Positions 24,449 through 36,700 of a stretch of 64,000 nucleotides of DNA are shown here, piece by piece. The notes under the pieces are model-generated. The model made no database searches. It was given only the letters and a program-made list of their open reading frames with translations, and was not told where the DNA came from. The DNA lies in NCBI GenBank assembly GCA_030248215.1, contig JASANG010000225.1:97599-161598 (forward strand). The letters run 5' to 3'. The DNA comes from Enoplolaimus lenunculus. Its lineage: Eukaryota; Nematoda; Enoplea; Enoplida; Thoracostomopsidae. The translations under genes were made by a program, and so were the position numbers. Position 1 is the stretch's first letter; each line of letters starts with the position of its first letter.

Positions 24449-25429
24449 CTATAAACAACGGCTTGGTAAGTGAGTGTCTATCATTATACTTCAATATTGC
24501 TGCTAACTTATGCTTAATTACAAAATTTTATACGTTTCAAAAACACATTCGTAGTCAGGAAAGCTTGTTTGCTATTCACAATTGAAACTAAGTACATTTC
24601 ACTTAGCATATCAGCGTGTAATATCAACAAAACACATTCTGTTCAATTCTAAAAAAGGGGTTTACAAAAGCTGTTATTGTTTTTGCTTTAGTTGAGCATT
24701 CAGTAAGTTCAGCTTTAATTTCATTAATCTTATAGGCGATGATCTCAATTTATCTCAGATAAAGCCCCAACTTACCATGACAAAAGCTATAATAGGTTTC
24801 GGTCCAAGTTAATGTTAAAAAAGTAAATATCTGCGTTGATTAAGTTTGCAATAAGATGCTACAACTCATAAAAATATTAGCTTATAAGTTATGCGCTACA
24901 GAAAAATTTTATACCGCTATAAAACGATAAATCTTATCCAAAGATTGAAATGCATAGAAATACAAAAGTAGTTTGCAAACTAAAAGAAACCAACTGAAAG
25001 AACTTAGGTAATTTATATTGCACGTGGAGGTGTTGAAATTCTAAATATTTGACACACTCATTGGTGATTAATGATCTTCCTCATTACATTTTGTTGCGTT
25101 AATAATATAGATTAATGACCATATGGCGCTCAAATTTGATTGTATTTTGTTTAGGATGGAAATAGTAACACTTTGGAATACTTACTTTAGAAAACTTCAA
25201 ATATACTCAATAGGCGTTTCCGTAATTTTATTAACTTTTTGAGCATTTTACAATTATTGTATGTTTATATGTTATATACAATTAAAATAACCATATGCAG
25301 AATTAAAACTAAATTTACGCTTCATTGATTTATGGCAGGTCATTAATTATACCGCAATAAATTACACTTCCTGCTCCCTGCTCCCTGCTCCCCGCTCCCC
25401 TGTGGTCGTACGGCTCCGACTATACTACT
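22185..25429 (-). repeat. Right arm of the large inverted repeat
   Basis: This is the reverse complement of 18787-21679, a few percent diverged by eye, plus about 350 net extra bases. The extra part includes a complete exon (22920-23072). Outer end: CTATACTACT at 25429. Both arms keep the same intron and exon layout, so the duplication copied genomic DNA and not mRNA. Confidence 0.9.
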
Positions 25430-27084
25430 CCTCTATCTTCCACTGTATGTAATACCCATTACCCCGGCTGTTTAGGTTTTAAAAAATATCTTTTAAGCCC
25501 TATTCACGCGTGCGAGTATCGACTGAGAGAACTTGCGGCTTTTAACGTTCGACTTACTTGTGAATGTTTTGTTCCAAAATTCTTGTTGCAAAACGACATA
25601 CGTGTAAATGTGGCATATAATTAGAAATGATATCTTCGAAACCAGATGATATAAAGCAGAATGCCTTCAGTAAAGGTAGCAATTTCATTTAGAAAATTCT
25701 GAAACTTTTGATAAACCTACACAGCCAGCTTTGAATAGTTTTGTGTTAAACATAATTTGTTCAAAACATTTTTGATTAAAGTCAGGCAAAAACGAATGTC
25801 TTCGCTTTGTACATGTAATTGAAACAGCCGGCGCGGTTTAATATTCTATGTTGCCAAATTTCACAGTCTTATAAATTGCCAGGAGACATATTTCAAGCTA
25901 TTAATATAGTTTCATGTTCTCTATCCGCACGTTTTCAAACCTCAATGCATATTTCGTTGTAACTACTGAAGGAGAAATTTGTGTATTAGATTCCTCGTGT
26001 GCAAAAATACCGAAACTTTATCGTTGTTGTCAATTATTTTTTTCGGGCATCACAACGAAGAAGGAACGTATATAAGTATAGCAGTTGGATTTTAGTGAAA
26101 GCTGTGTATGTATACGCAATATTGGACTAAAGGTTTCTACGAGTCTTAAGCTAAGTTTTTCACAGGCCCCTTAAGAGAAAAAGATTAGAAAACCAGCGTA
26201 TGCAGAGGTTTGATGAGAAATATTACGGGTCAAGCAAGACATCCATAACGCACTGAGTCTCACGGCAACTGCCTGAAAATCCCCATGAAACATTTGCGGA
26301 GTGTTACGAGAGTTTTTAGAATATTGTTTGAACAAATCTTTTTGTCGTGATTGCTTTAAGAAGTCTTGTCTGAGAACCTTTAAAACATCTGGAAATAGAA
26401 AACCTTCCGATATCCCCACTGTCTTTTTGTGACCTAAGCTTTGACCAATAGTCCATTAGCGGCTAATTTACCGTAGAACAGGATTGGGCAAACCTGAAAA
26501 ATTGAATCGAACGGAAACGGTTTTTCCGTTTTTCAAGAAAAAAAAGGAAAAATGGAAAAATAAAAAATATGTACTCGTGCTTCAACAAATGCAAAAACGG
26601 TTTAATTTAACCTTGGTGCCAAAATGACACTAAAAGAATCACATGACCGTTTTTAGTTTTAGTGTATTTGAACAAAATGTGTGCATTGCATACGTTGCTG
26701 TAATAATATTTACAAGTCAATGTGGTTGCTATATTTGCAACCGACGCCAACATATTTCACTCAAAAATGCCGGAATGCAACTTAATGGCTGGGTTTCTGA
26801 AATTTTACTTAAGTATTTACTTAAAAGTTTATAATTAATTACTTTAATATATTTTCAAGCAAAAACAAATAAACCAGAAATGTCAGCCATTGTCATTTCA
26901 AGAATGTAATGGTTTTGTGTTATATAAATGAGGTATAATTAGTCTACAATTTCAATGAGACCAAGGTTAGTATCTCCTAATGATTCATTTGTAATACATC
27001 AAATTTAATCAGCAACTTATTTATTTAACTTAAGCCTTTCTCACATGAATATTTTCAGTTTCATATGAATTGTAATTTCAAGGT

Positions 27085-27305
27085 AAGATTCGATCCCCAG
27101 CCCCTACGGTGGGAGGCGTTTACGATGACCGCTCAGCTATAGGAGCTTAACGCTCGAGTCCGAGGGGGCTCTGGTGTCATCTAGAGATTTTGCACTGCGC
27201 ACATATGTTATAATTGTTAAACACCGCTCACAGTGTCCGCGTTGCTCCGATATTCCTTGTTTTTAGTTGCTCATAGTATACTCTATGAGTTAAAGGGTTA
27301 AGTAT
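27085..27305 (-). repeat. tRNA-derived SINE-like repeat, copy 2
   Basis: The minus strand carries an A-box-like TAGCTGAGCGGTC (27127-27140) and a B-box-like GGGATCGAATC about 45 bp downstream, as in tRNA genes. The acceptor-stem ends do not pair, so it is not a working tRNA. Its other blocks match 440-665. Confidence 0.5.
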
Positions 27306-28469
27306 GCTTTTAAAAACGACACAATGCTTTAATTACTTAGCATATTCTTAAGTATAAGTTGTACTTACCTAGGATTTTGCAAAAGAAGCGAATGTCTTAA
27401 AAACAATACGTAAACAAAACCTATACAATTTTCTTGAAACTATGCATAGTAACAAAATTTTTCCATACATTTAATTTGTATACGTTTACAAAATTCGGCT
27501 GGAACGTTGCCCAAAAAAAGTACGTATATGGAGCGTTCCAGTTTTAATTAGATTTCGCAAGTCCGGTAGTTTTCTCATTCTCTCCTTCATAAAACTGTGT
27601 AAGCTCTGGTCTATCGGATAGTATCATTCGATTCAGGACTAAAATAAGCTCGCGGCGTATTGCCAGGTACATTTCAAGATTTCAACAACAATCGTTTCTG
27701 CCTCCGGCTTCGTATTTTCGAAATTAATTTTAACAAATGGCCACAAGACGATTTCACGTAACTTAAAACTTTATTTTGCTGAAACAAAATTTATCTTCAA
27801 AATTGGAAGTTTATCGCATTCTAAGATTTTTCTCTAAAACACCATCATAATGCCTGTTATCGCTGCTATTCCACGTCAAAGGCGTAGCCAGGATTTTAAT
27901 TCGGGAGGGTATGACTTCGTGTAAATTGTCAATTTATGTCTTCGAGCATCCAGAAGGTTAAAGATTTTAATAGTACAGTTTCCTTGTCTCTCAAGAAATT
28001 TTTCTAAGAGGATACATCCGTTTTATGCCCCTTTGTATGCGCCCTGTCCGATGTGTTTGCCACTCTATCTTAGCAATGTATTTCAGCTAATTCTACCAGG
28101 CGTCAATAGCTTTGTTGCATTCTGCACATAGCAGTTCGCAGCAGCGGTTCCTAGTTTTTATAACTGTTTGCTTTTGATGCTTGCCGATACAGTTGAGTGT
28201 TTTCACGTGACCAGGCCCAGCAAATGTCGAAAAAAATCGTTTTAAAATGTCACGAAACCAATTGAATTCTTGTTCTGAAAATATTTCGATGCCGTTCGTA
28301 TGTGTGCGTCTGGTTCTTTTTTGAAAAAATTTTTACGCATTTTTGCAATTTGTAAAATTGTTTATGTACACAAAAATAATCTGGTTTACGTTTTGGTGTT
28401 GTATGTATACCTTTTGTGGCAAACGCTATTTGCTCCGCGAAACTGAATAAAATTGGCAAACAGAGACGG

Positions 28470-28700
28470 ATCCAAAAAATTTTGACGGGGGGAGGTGGGC
28501 TGGCAAATGTTATGAAACGCAATTTTTACTGTATGTACTGATGCAGTATAATATGTGCCGTTGGCAGCGACACATTGTAGAGCAGGGACATAATTATTTT
28601 GTCACAAAAAATTTTCTGATGGGAAAAAATTGTAAGGTAGAAACATTAACATTTTATCGCAAAAAATTACTGACGCGCCGCCCCACCTCTGAATCCGCTA
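28470..28700 (+). repeat. Family E interspersed repeat, fullest copy
   Basis: It starts GACGGATCCAAAAAATTTTGACGG and ends CCACCTCTGAATCCGC, roughly inverted. Inside are two related AAAAAATT-rich blocks like those at 8-112. Confidence 0.5.
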
Positions 28701-28823
28701 CTGGTGACAATTCCAAAAAGCGGGAGTACAGCTCGAATGTGTCATTCATCATACGGTCTGTTTGACGTACCATTAGTAATACTGTTTGATGCACTAATTT
28801 TTACCGATATTGACCAGCAAATC

Positions 28824-29013
28824 GGTTCCTGTATGAAACAAGGCTGTAATAGAGTTAGTTTAAGCTTCAGACTAACTTTTTTGCTTAGGCTTAGGCGTAC
28901 GCTTAGGCTTAGACTTAGGCTTAGGAATACGCTTATCTTACGCTTAGGCTTAGGCTTAGGCTTAGGCTTAAGAATATGCGTATACTGTTCCGGCCCTGTT
29001 CTATACATTGGCC
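28824..29013 (-). mobile_element. Family A TTAGGC element with perfect 8-bp target duplication
   Basis: It is flanked by AGCAAATC at 28816-28823 and 29014-29021, an exact 8-bp duplication. The right end is CCTGTTCTATACATTGGCC; the left end is diverged (GGTTCCTGTATGAAACAAGG). The inside holds about twelve TTAGGC-like units. Translation of this tract gives meaningless Leu-Arg runs. Confidence 0.85.
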
Positions 29014-29361
29014 AGCAAATCTATAGATCCGCTGTTATGTATTTGTTCTGAAGCAATAAAGTTTGTATGCATATATTTATTTCTATTTTTACTAACTATC
29101 GTTTTCTTTGATTTTGAAGCTCACTGTTGCTTCGGTTAAAAAATTAGGGTTAACATATATTTTACATGACGAACTAAGATGAGCTATTGCGCTCATGTTT
29201 TCATTGCAAGATTATTGAAAGGATAGCATTCGACTAAATTACAGAACGTTGGTGTTTAGCCGTTAATACAACTTGAGTCAACGTAGCGTTTCTCTTTCGT
29301 ATCGTCTAATCGATTGCCATGTAGTCGCTTGCCGTAAAAATATACACCCAAAAGATAGTTT

Positions 29362-29475
29362 GGCCAATGTTACTTTTAGGACCGTAACTGTAGATAAAAA
29401 TGTAGCCTAGAATGTAAAGCCTACTCTTTTACAGACCAACCAAAAATCGGGACAGCGCTAAAAGTAATATGTGCC
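29362..29475 (+). mobile_element. Family B element with 8-bp target duplication, TTAGGC core lost
   Basis: It begins GGCCAATGTTACTTTTAGG and ends CTAAAAGTAATATGTGCC. Flanks GATAGTTT (29354-29361) and GATAGTTG (29476-29483) match at seven of eight positions. The CCTAAG tract found in other copies is absent. Confidence 0.7.
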
Positions 29476-29650
29476 GATAGTTGCGTGCGGCATTACTCAA
29501 TAGGCTGAATAAAAGGAATTGTAAATAAATATTTACTGAAATTATTAATACACTTTTTAAAAACAAAACAGAAAAAACTATGAAAGCGTAAACTGCCGAT
29601 TTTGCAGATAAATAAAACTGCCATATGCATCAGACCAATAAACAGCTCAC

Positions 29651-29795
29651 ATTGCTAGCGGGGCTAAAAATGTTCTGGAGCGGCGTACAAGGGTTTTCGT
29701 TGACTTACAAGCAAGGTTGAAAATTTTCTAACTGGGGCAAAATTGTTCCAAGAGGGTGAGCTTCTCTGCCTCCCCTGGCTACGGGCCCGATATGC
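29651..29795 (+). repeat. Family C interspersed repeat
   Basis: Landmarks in order: AGCTCACATTGCTAGCGGGG, GTACAAGGGTTTTCGTTGAC, TTACAAGCAAGGTTGAAAAT, then a GC-rich GAGCTTCTCTGCC end followed by GGCTACGGGC. Confidence 0.65.
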
Positions 29796-31139
29796 AGATA
29801 TCTTTGCGCTTTAACCTAAGCTAAAAATAACGTTCCTATGTCAAATGCTACCTTAATTGAAGGTCTGTGTGAAACAAAACACATTTCGGTACGATACATT
29901 TCCTATTCAACTAATTTTACCAATTGCATTCGTAAGTTGTGATATCAACTCTTGCTAAAAGCAAACTGCATTTATGAACCGTTTGCAGCAGCATAAACTC
30001 TAGCGATGTACGTCTGCTTTAACCAACCAAAAAATAATTTTGGGCCATCTGCTATTTTTAGTTAAAGAACATCCGACTCACAACCTAAGTACAGCTGCAC
30101 GTTGCACAGTAACATCCCTCTATCAATCACATTTAATTGCGGTGTCGTTTTGCAGACCCTCCTGAGGATTTAATCTCATAGCACCCGGGGCAACCTTTAG
30201 TGCACAAGTACACATACAAACGCAAGCTTTTATAAGCTAGTCCGCCTTGAGATATCTTGAAGATTAGCTCTATTCTATTACTGTTCGTCAAAACTGCAAG
30301 CTATTCGTTAAAAAACCGGGTAGCTATGTATGCGTAGGGGCATGGTAACCGAACTCCAAAAATAGACTTTTTAAATTGGGTTATTTTATAATGTATTTCA
30401 GATACGTCGCAAGCAATACTTAGAATGATGAAATTTAAAAAAAAACCCAATAATAAAATGCGCAACATACCGAGTGTAGGGAACCATATACGCTTGCTTT
30501 TTTACTAAATAATTATGGTCTAAAGAAATGTCAATAAACCTGGTACTATTTGGACTGCCACAAAGAAAATAAGGGTTGTTTTAAGCCTAAACGGACGTGT
30601 ATTGCGCGGATTAAGAAAATACCAGAAGATGAATAATTTTTAATCGAAAAATATTCAGTTATAGGTACTTACTGTCTTTAATACATCCAGATCAAAAAAT
30701 GCCGCGCCCGCCCCCCATATATATCTATTTCGGGAGGGTTCTCGGACTTCTGTGTAACCTAATGATTTGACCAAAAATCGTTGATTCAGTAAGATTTTTC
30801 TCGTTCTGTAAATAATACTTTAAGTCATGACCGCTGAAGATCCTCCCAATCTATAATAAAATGTATGCTTTCTGACCAAAACAAGATTTACTAACTATGG
30901 ATTTAATAGTTTTGTGTTTATTTGGAATTTAGATTGAATATGACCATATAAATTAAGGACGCTGTAATTAATCCACAGGTACATTGGCGGATCCAGAAAA
31001 AACAGGTTCGGCTTTTCGCTCGTGAGTTTTTTTGAACTGTTATACGTCGAGCGGCCTCCCCTTTTTAGGAATTTCTGGTGGCCATGTACACTTAGCAGTG
31101 GTATATATAATTCTGAAGAATTTGGAATGGAGGCGTAAG

Positions 31140-31310
31140 TCCGTAGCCAGCTCATCTTGCTAGGGGGATTCAAAATTTTTCAAAAGGCGTACAAGGGTTT
31201 TCGATTACTTAATGCCAGACAAGTTGAAGATTTTTATGAGGGCGGACGTTAAAAATCTTCCAAGGGGGCTGAGCTCATCCACCCTGGCCCCCCTCCGGCT
31301 ATGGGCACAT
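31140..31310 (+). repeat. Family C interspersed repeat
   Basis: It opens CCGTAGCCAGCTCATCTTGC, continues with GTACAAGGGTTTTCGATTAC and ends GGCCCCCCTCCGGCTATGGG, the same order of landmarks as other copies. Confidence 0.65.
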
Positions 31311-32054
31311 GGATGGGGCTGGCATCGAAGTCACCAAAATATTGCGTCTTAGAACGAAACTGGCGAATCGTTAACGATGGTTCACCGAGGCAGTTTAGCT
31401 TTCACATACAACCGCTGAAGTGTTATTTGCGTTTATCTGCTGTAACAGGAAAACATTTTACCTGGTTATTCTAAATATCTGACACATACTGACCAAATGT
31501 TCCGGAGCTGGAACCGAATTAGAGTTTACTGCTTACCTTCATCGTATCTCTTACAATTAGAACCATAATAATTTTCACCAGACCAAAATATTGACGCTCA
31601 GTGAGGCACACAGTAGTAATCAATGTATGTGTGTCCGCGTAAGGTTGTTTGGTTTCGTAGTAGGTTTTGTACTAATACATACCAGTGATATTATTTTCGT
31701 GTGCGTCTCGCAGTAGTTAGAGACACACAAGTCTTTACATAAACCAGGTTTTATGTTTTATATCGTTTGGGTTCGTTTTTAAGCTGAAATAAAAGTGGCC
31801 AGGCGTGGTACCGTTTCTATTTTTTTTAAAAACTGTTTTTGTTATTTTTAATAACCAGGTGCGTTTGAGAATATGGTTTGCATTCGTGAACTTCTCAGCT
31901 GTTTTGATTAAAAATGCTACTGATGCTTTAGTGATTGGGTGAGAAAATATCAACTTTTTGGTATCACTGTATCCTGGCAGTAGTTACTCGGCAAGCATTG
32001 TATTCACTAAACATTTATAGGCTAAGCTGTTCGTTACGCGGTACTATCCATTCG

Positions 32055-32160
32055 CGGATCCTGAGGCACGGGGAAGTGCACGCCTTCGTCAGAAATTTTT
32101 TGCGATAAAATGCTAAGATTTTTTCCTACCTTTCAATTTTCTCCCTCAGAAAATCAGCGC
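32055..32160 (-). repeat. Family E interspersed repeat, partial
   Basis: It shares the GCGGATCC start and the GTCAGAAATTTTTTGCGATAAAATG block (in two parts) with the other family E copies. Confidence 0.45.
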
Positions 32161-33479
32161 ATAGCATACAGTAAAATTTGCGTTTCATTAGATTTGCCAG
32201 CTCGATACTCCGTCAGATATTTCTTTATCCGCCGATGGTACTGTCAGTTTTAAATCGCGTTTGTTCACCGTTTTTACATCAGGAATTACGTTTTTAGACC
32301 TCTGTTGAATTTGTCAACGTTAATGTTTTGCGTTATTAACCAACCAATACCAGTTCCATAAAACATTAATAGCATTTCAGCGATTTTTATGTTGATTTTT
32401 CACATTTTTGTGCAATTCTTTTTCTCGCGAATTTTATTTATTATTTAAACGTAATTTAGGAAGCTGGCAGCAGAAAATTTCAATGAACGATAAAATTTTT
32501 AGATGTTCGCTCTGCCGAAACAAATTCTGGTTAACCGGAAGAATGTTTTCTTTCGATTTTTTGCCCACTTTCTGCCCATATGAGACGGCCTGATCCTTGG
32601 GGGTGCATTGCATTGATAAATTGCATTTCTGCGGCGATTTGCAACCACCTATGAGAATATCGAAATTTCTGATGTTTGTATATACACCGGAAATGCACGA
32701 TTCATACCGGAACCGCTATATACCGTGAAAAATACAGGACATAATATCGGAACCTATAATGAAAGGTACCGGATTTGCGTACCGTAATTCTGATTCGACA
32801 ATTATTGCTAAAATGTCGGAAAGGTAAAAATATGACATGATGAAAAGTATGGCAGGGGTAAAATATGGCAGTGGGTATGGCACCCGGAAGTTGAAAATAT
32901 GGCGAGGGAGGAATATACATAATACCCCCATGTGCACGGGGCCGTTCGTTCGACGTATAAGGTGGCAGCAGCGGCAACGACGTTGCGAATGCATTTATGA
33001 TACGAAATGTATATACTATAACGTAATTCTTCAAATTTCAATGGTTAGGCTTCCTTCTAGAAAGAAATTCTTTTAAACTTTTGCCGAATGCCCAAAACCC
33101 AGTATACTACAGAGAGATGCACATTTGTGGAACTACGGTTAATAGTTCAAGCTTAATCCCATCGAATGTATGGGGGGAAGATTTTGCAATGGAAAATACA
33201 CTAACACCATTGAAAGATACTTATTTTGATTAGATTATTTTCAACGTGTGGCAATACGTTAAGTTATAGTAAATTTTCCAGTCAAGAATTTATATTTAAA
33301 GTCTTTTGTGAACGAAATGTATAAATTTAAGCTGTAACAGTATTCCTAAATAATAGTTTCTGTATACAACTTAGTATTCAAATTGCCTTCGTAGCTTCCA
33401 AATTTGAGACGCTTTTGTGTTAGTTTTTTGTCTTCCAGTAACAGTTCAATGGATTAAACCTTACATTCGCGAAAACACC

Positions 33480-33630
33480 CAAGCCTGTAGTCAGCTCACC
33501 TTGGTATAGCGGGCTAAAGATATTTTCATACAGGGGTTTTCGATGACTTACAAGCAAGGTTGAAAATTTTTACGGTGGCCAAAATTCTTTCCGTCGGAAG
33601 GCTGTTCCCCACTCCTGTCGCCTCTTTGGC
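33480..33630 (+). repeat. Family C interspersed repeat
   Basis: It opens AAGCCTGTAGTCAGCTCACC and contains GTTTTCGATGACTTACAAGC and a TTGAAAATTTTTACG block. Confidence 0.65.
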
Positions 33631-33763
33631 AAGGGGCTTGAGCGCATTTCTTTCTGTTGCTTTAGTAGTTTTAGTAATTACTTTTTCAAGTTAATAAAAA
33701 CGAAGTTTAATCAAATTTAGCTAAGTAATTTTGTCACATTTTACAAATGTAATTTCAGAATAG

Positions 33764-36700
33764 TGCTCAAATTTCAACTATCGCTTGTATTGCCTTTATA
33801 ATACGTATATATTATCAACTAAGGCCCGTTGCTTCACTATTAATACTTACAAATTTTTGAACAACTTGTGCTTCCGCTACTGTTGTTGCTGTGTCAATCC
33901 TTATCAAGATTATCTAACGCCCCCTATACTACGCGTTTCTCAATCGCCTCCTTTACAAGTGAACCAACTAGTCGATTGTGTCGCCGAATCTGAATCTGAA
34001 GTAGACCCTGTGATCAGTAATCGCACTGTGTATTGTCACATTACACCACCACTGTCGCCGAAATCAACACAGTTCAAGTCTGAATTAAATTTGTTGAATA
34101 ATTTAACTATTTTAAGCCAAAGTTACACTGACCCACCTGAATCAGAGATACAACCAATAGAAACGGTTCGAAATATCGAAAACTGGGACATATTTGATCA
34201 AACGAAGACAAGCGAAGACTGCAATCGTGAAAATCGCCACCAGGCAAATTCGTTGCTGTTCGAAACTGCCGTGGTAATGGTAAACAATCCTGTCTCTAGT
34301 GGCTCGTCAACTCCTGCGATCAATGGTACAATTGTTGACGAAGCGCGACCGCCAGCCGCTGATTCACCCGCGAGCGCTGTCCTTGGGCCGACGCCCGGTA
34401 TGAAACCAGCTGCTAATCTGATGGGACTGGGCAACGAACCGCAGTTGAGAGGCGATGCGTTCAAACCAGCTGCGGATCGAAGGTAAGTCGATTGATGTCG
34501 GGCCCATAGCCAGAAAGACGCCAAACACCAAGACGGGACGTTTCAGCTTCGTGTTTATTGAGTTATTTGAAATCCATTTTTGTTGTCAAAATGTTAGACA
34601 AGCTATACACTGTTCAACGCTGAAAGTAAACCTGACTGGTGCCAAATTTTCCACAATCAGACGTCTGGCTAAAGAGTTACGGGGTCAAATAACTGGTTTC
34701 GCGCCATAACTACTTGTGTAACTTTTTGACAAAAAATTTTGGGTCCAAAGGGGGAACCTTAGGACCTTAAAAAATCGAATTTTTCAAAAACTCAAATTTG
34801 GGCATGGAATAACCAGGAAAGGTCATGAGAAAATCAAATATACAAAAAATTTCAAAATCCAACCATTTTTGGGCAAGCACCGGCTGGGGGCGAATAACCG
34901 AAAACACCCAAGCATTCCTGGTTGCCGGGCCTGTAGGTAAGGGGGAAGGACTAAGAGGGCTCATTTCGCCCTGGAAAATTTTGCCCCCCTCGAAGATTTT
35001 CAACTTTTAGCCCCCTCTAGAAATGTGAGCAGGCTACGGCCCTGGTCAGTTATCATGACTGGCCAATCATGATGATATGGCTATGGGTCCAGTGGCTGTT
35101 TGGGTGGTTGCTGGTGTTATTTAACAATTGGTGCTTTTGTTTCGATGCTACTGATTGTTTGCTTGTGCTAAGGCGTCAAATAATGTTGAGCCTTAGATTT
35201 TTATGAAATCAAATTTTTCAAAGCTTCACAACTGTGTGCAGACTGATGAAATCAGGTCAGCGGAGGTCAGAATATCAACAGATCATTCAAATGAACCTAA
35301 GATATTATGTGTCAATGATGCACTGGTTAGCATATCTACTGTACACGCAGGTCGATTTCCCGTTGGTTCATTATTTCATCACTCAGAATACACAACGGCA
35401 GCAACGTTTTGCATACACTGACAAAGAAACAAAAGTAACGCCCCATCTGATCTTCAGTGAAAATTTATCCACTTGGACCACTTTCAGGATGGATCTCGGA
35501 AATGTCCAAATTGTTATTCGTTAGAAAACATAAAACCAAAAAAATTTCAAGTGACTTAAGCAATGCAATTTTTAATAATTTAATCTTTAAAAAATCGCTA
35601 ACATTTTACAGTCAGTGTGAATTTGTCTAAGAAACAGGCCGAATTAAGTTTACCAATTTTAGACCTGTTACTTTGCCAGAACTGGCACAACGGCTAACAG
35701 ATATTGACATTGATGGCAGGTAAAATGCGTTTGCTGTCTACTAATTCTAAATTTGCTAACCTTTATCGCAAATTTCTTACCAACTCGCACTCAAAGCATT
35801 TTTGTTGGCTGTAAAACCTACAAAACATTATTCATCTCGTTCATGTTTGCGGGCGATACTAATTCGTGCTTGTTAAGATTTAGTTTACCTCTGACTGATT
35901 TCAATATTGTTTCTGATATCTTTAATATATTACCAACGAATAGTGTTGATGTGTTTACAAAAAAGACTTAACCCTATAGCCTTACGTCTAAATCCAAGTT
36001 TAAACAAACTTCTGCGGTGCGAACCCTTTTTAGTTTATTCTTCAGATTCTCAGTGTAAGATGTGGACCATAAATTCTTTATTAATTTCACCATAAAAGGT
36101 GCACGCAGTTGCAAGTTGACAGCACCGCAACCAGGAAGTCTGGTACAGGGGGCAAGAAGTGTTCCATAAGGAGCAAAGAAATGTTTCGTAACATAGAATT
36201 CTTTCAATGCAAATTTTTGACTCGAGGGCGAAACTACTCGTATAGTGGCGGTGTCCACGTTCACACGTCGTAGTCTTCTAGTAACACGCCAGTGTGTTGA
36301 TCATCCCAAACGCATTTATCAGTATTTTTGGCGTGTTTTCAACGATGTATCGATAAAATGGGTGCTGCAAAATTATTAATAGCAGGGGGAATTTTCCAAA
36401 AACCACCCCCTCTGAAATCCTGCATTTCGAAAACATACCAGTGGCAAAGCAGCCTCAGGATGGAGGCTGGCGTACCAGCGGTCCGTCCCCAATATTTGGA
36501 AATTTTGCATTACAAAGAATAGAAAATTATATAAAGAATAGCCAGGTCCGTCCTTACAAATTATTACCAGTCGTAGTGGGACTACATTTATTGAGCGAAG
36601 CTCGAACACACGTAAGCAATTAAGGTAATATGCAAATTAGTTATTAGCTAACTATTCATTTATCGGTTTTGGAGGTTTGTAAGCAATTTCCTCAGATTCC

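Larger units (their letters stand above)
25430..33763. other. Long stretch without a recognised gene; repeats
   Basis: No convincing exon chain was found on either strand. A minus-strand frame at 26171-26419 and open stretches at 32702-33076 have no recognised domain. Dispersed repeats of families A, B, C and E and a SINE-like copy lie here, mostly after 27000. Between 25430 and 27000 I see nothing identifiable. Confidence 0.5.

Noticed and set aside
18787-25429. Palindrome as a giant foldback transposon
   Set aside because: The arms carry an intron-containing gene, and no transposase or target duplication is visible at the outer ends; duplication of host DNA or a haplotype mis-join fits better.
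26171-26419. Minus-strand frame considered as a transposase fragment
   Set aside because: No recognisable catalytic motif or neighbouring TIR.
27085-27160. A possible tRNA gene on the minus strand
   Set aside because: A- and B-box-like words are present but the acceptor ends do not pair, and flanking blocks recur at 440-665, so it is a SINE-like repeat.
28704-29051. 115-codon frame with Leu-Arg runs
   Set aside because: It is a translation of the TTAGGC tract of a family A element; the Leu-Arg-Leu-Gly pattern is set by the hexamer.
32702-33076. Several overlapping open frames on both strands
   Set aside because: Four frames open at once without motif or splice partner suggests composition, not coding.
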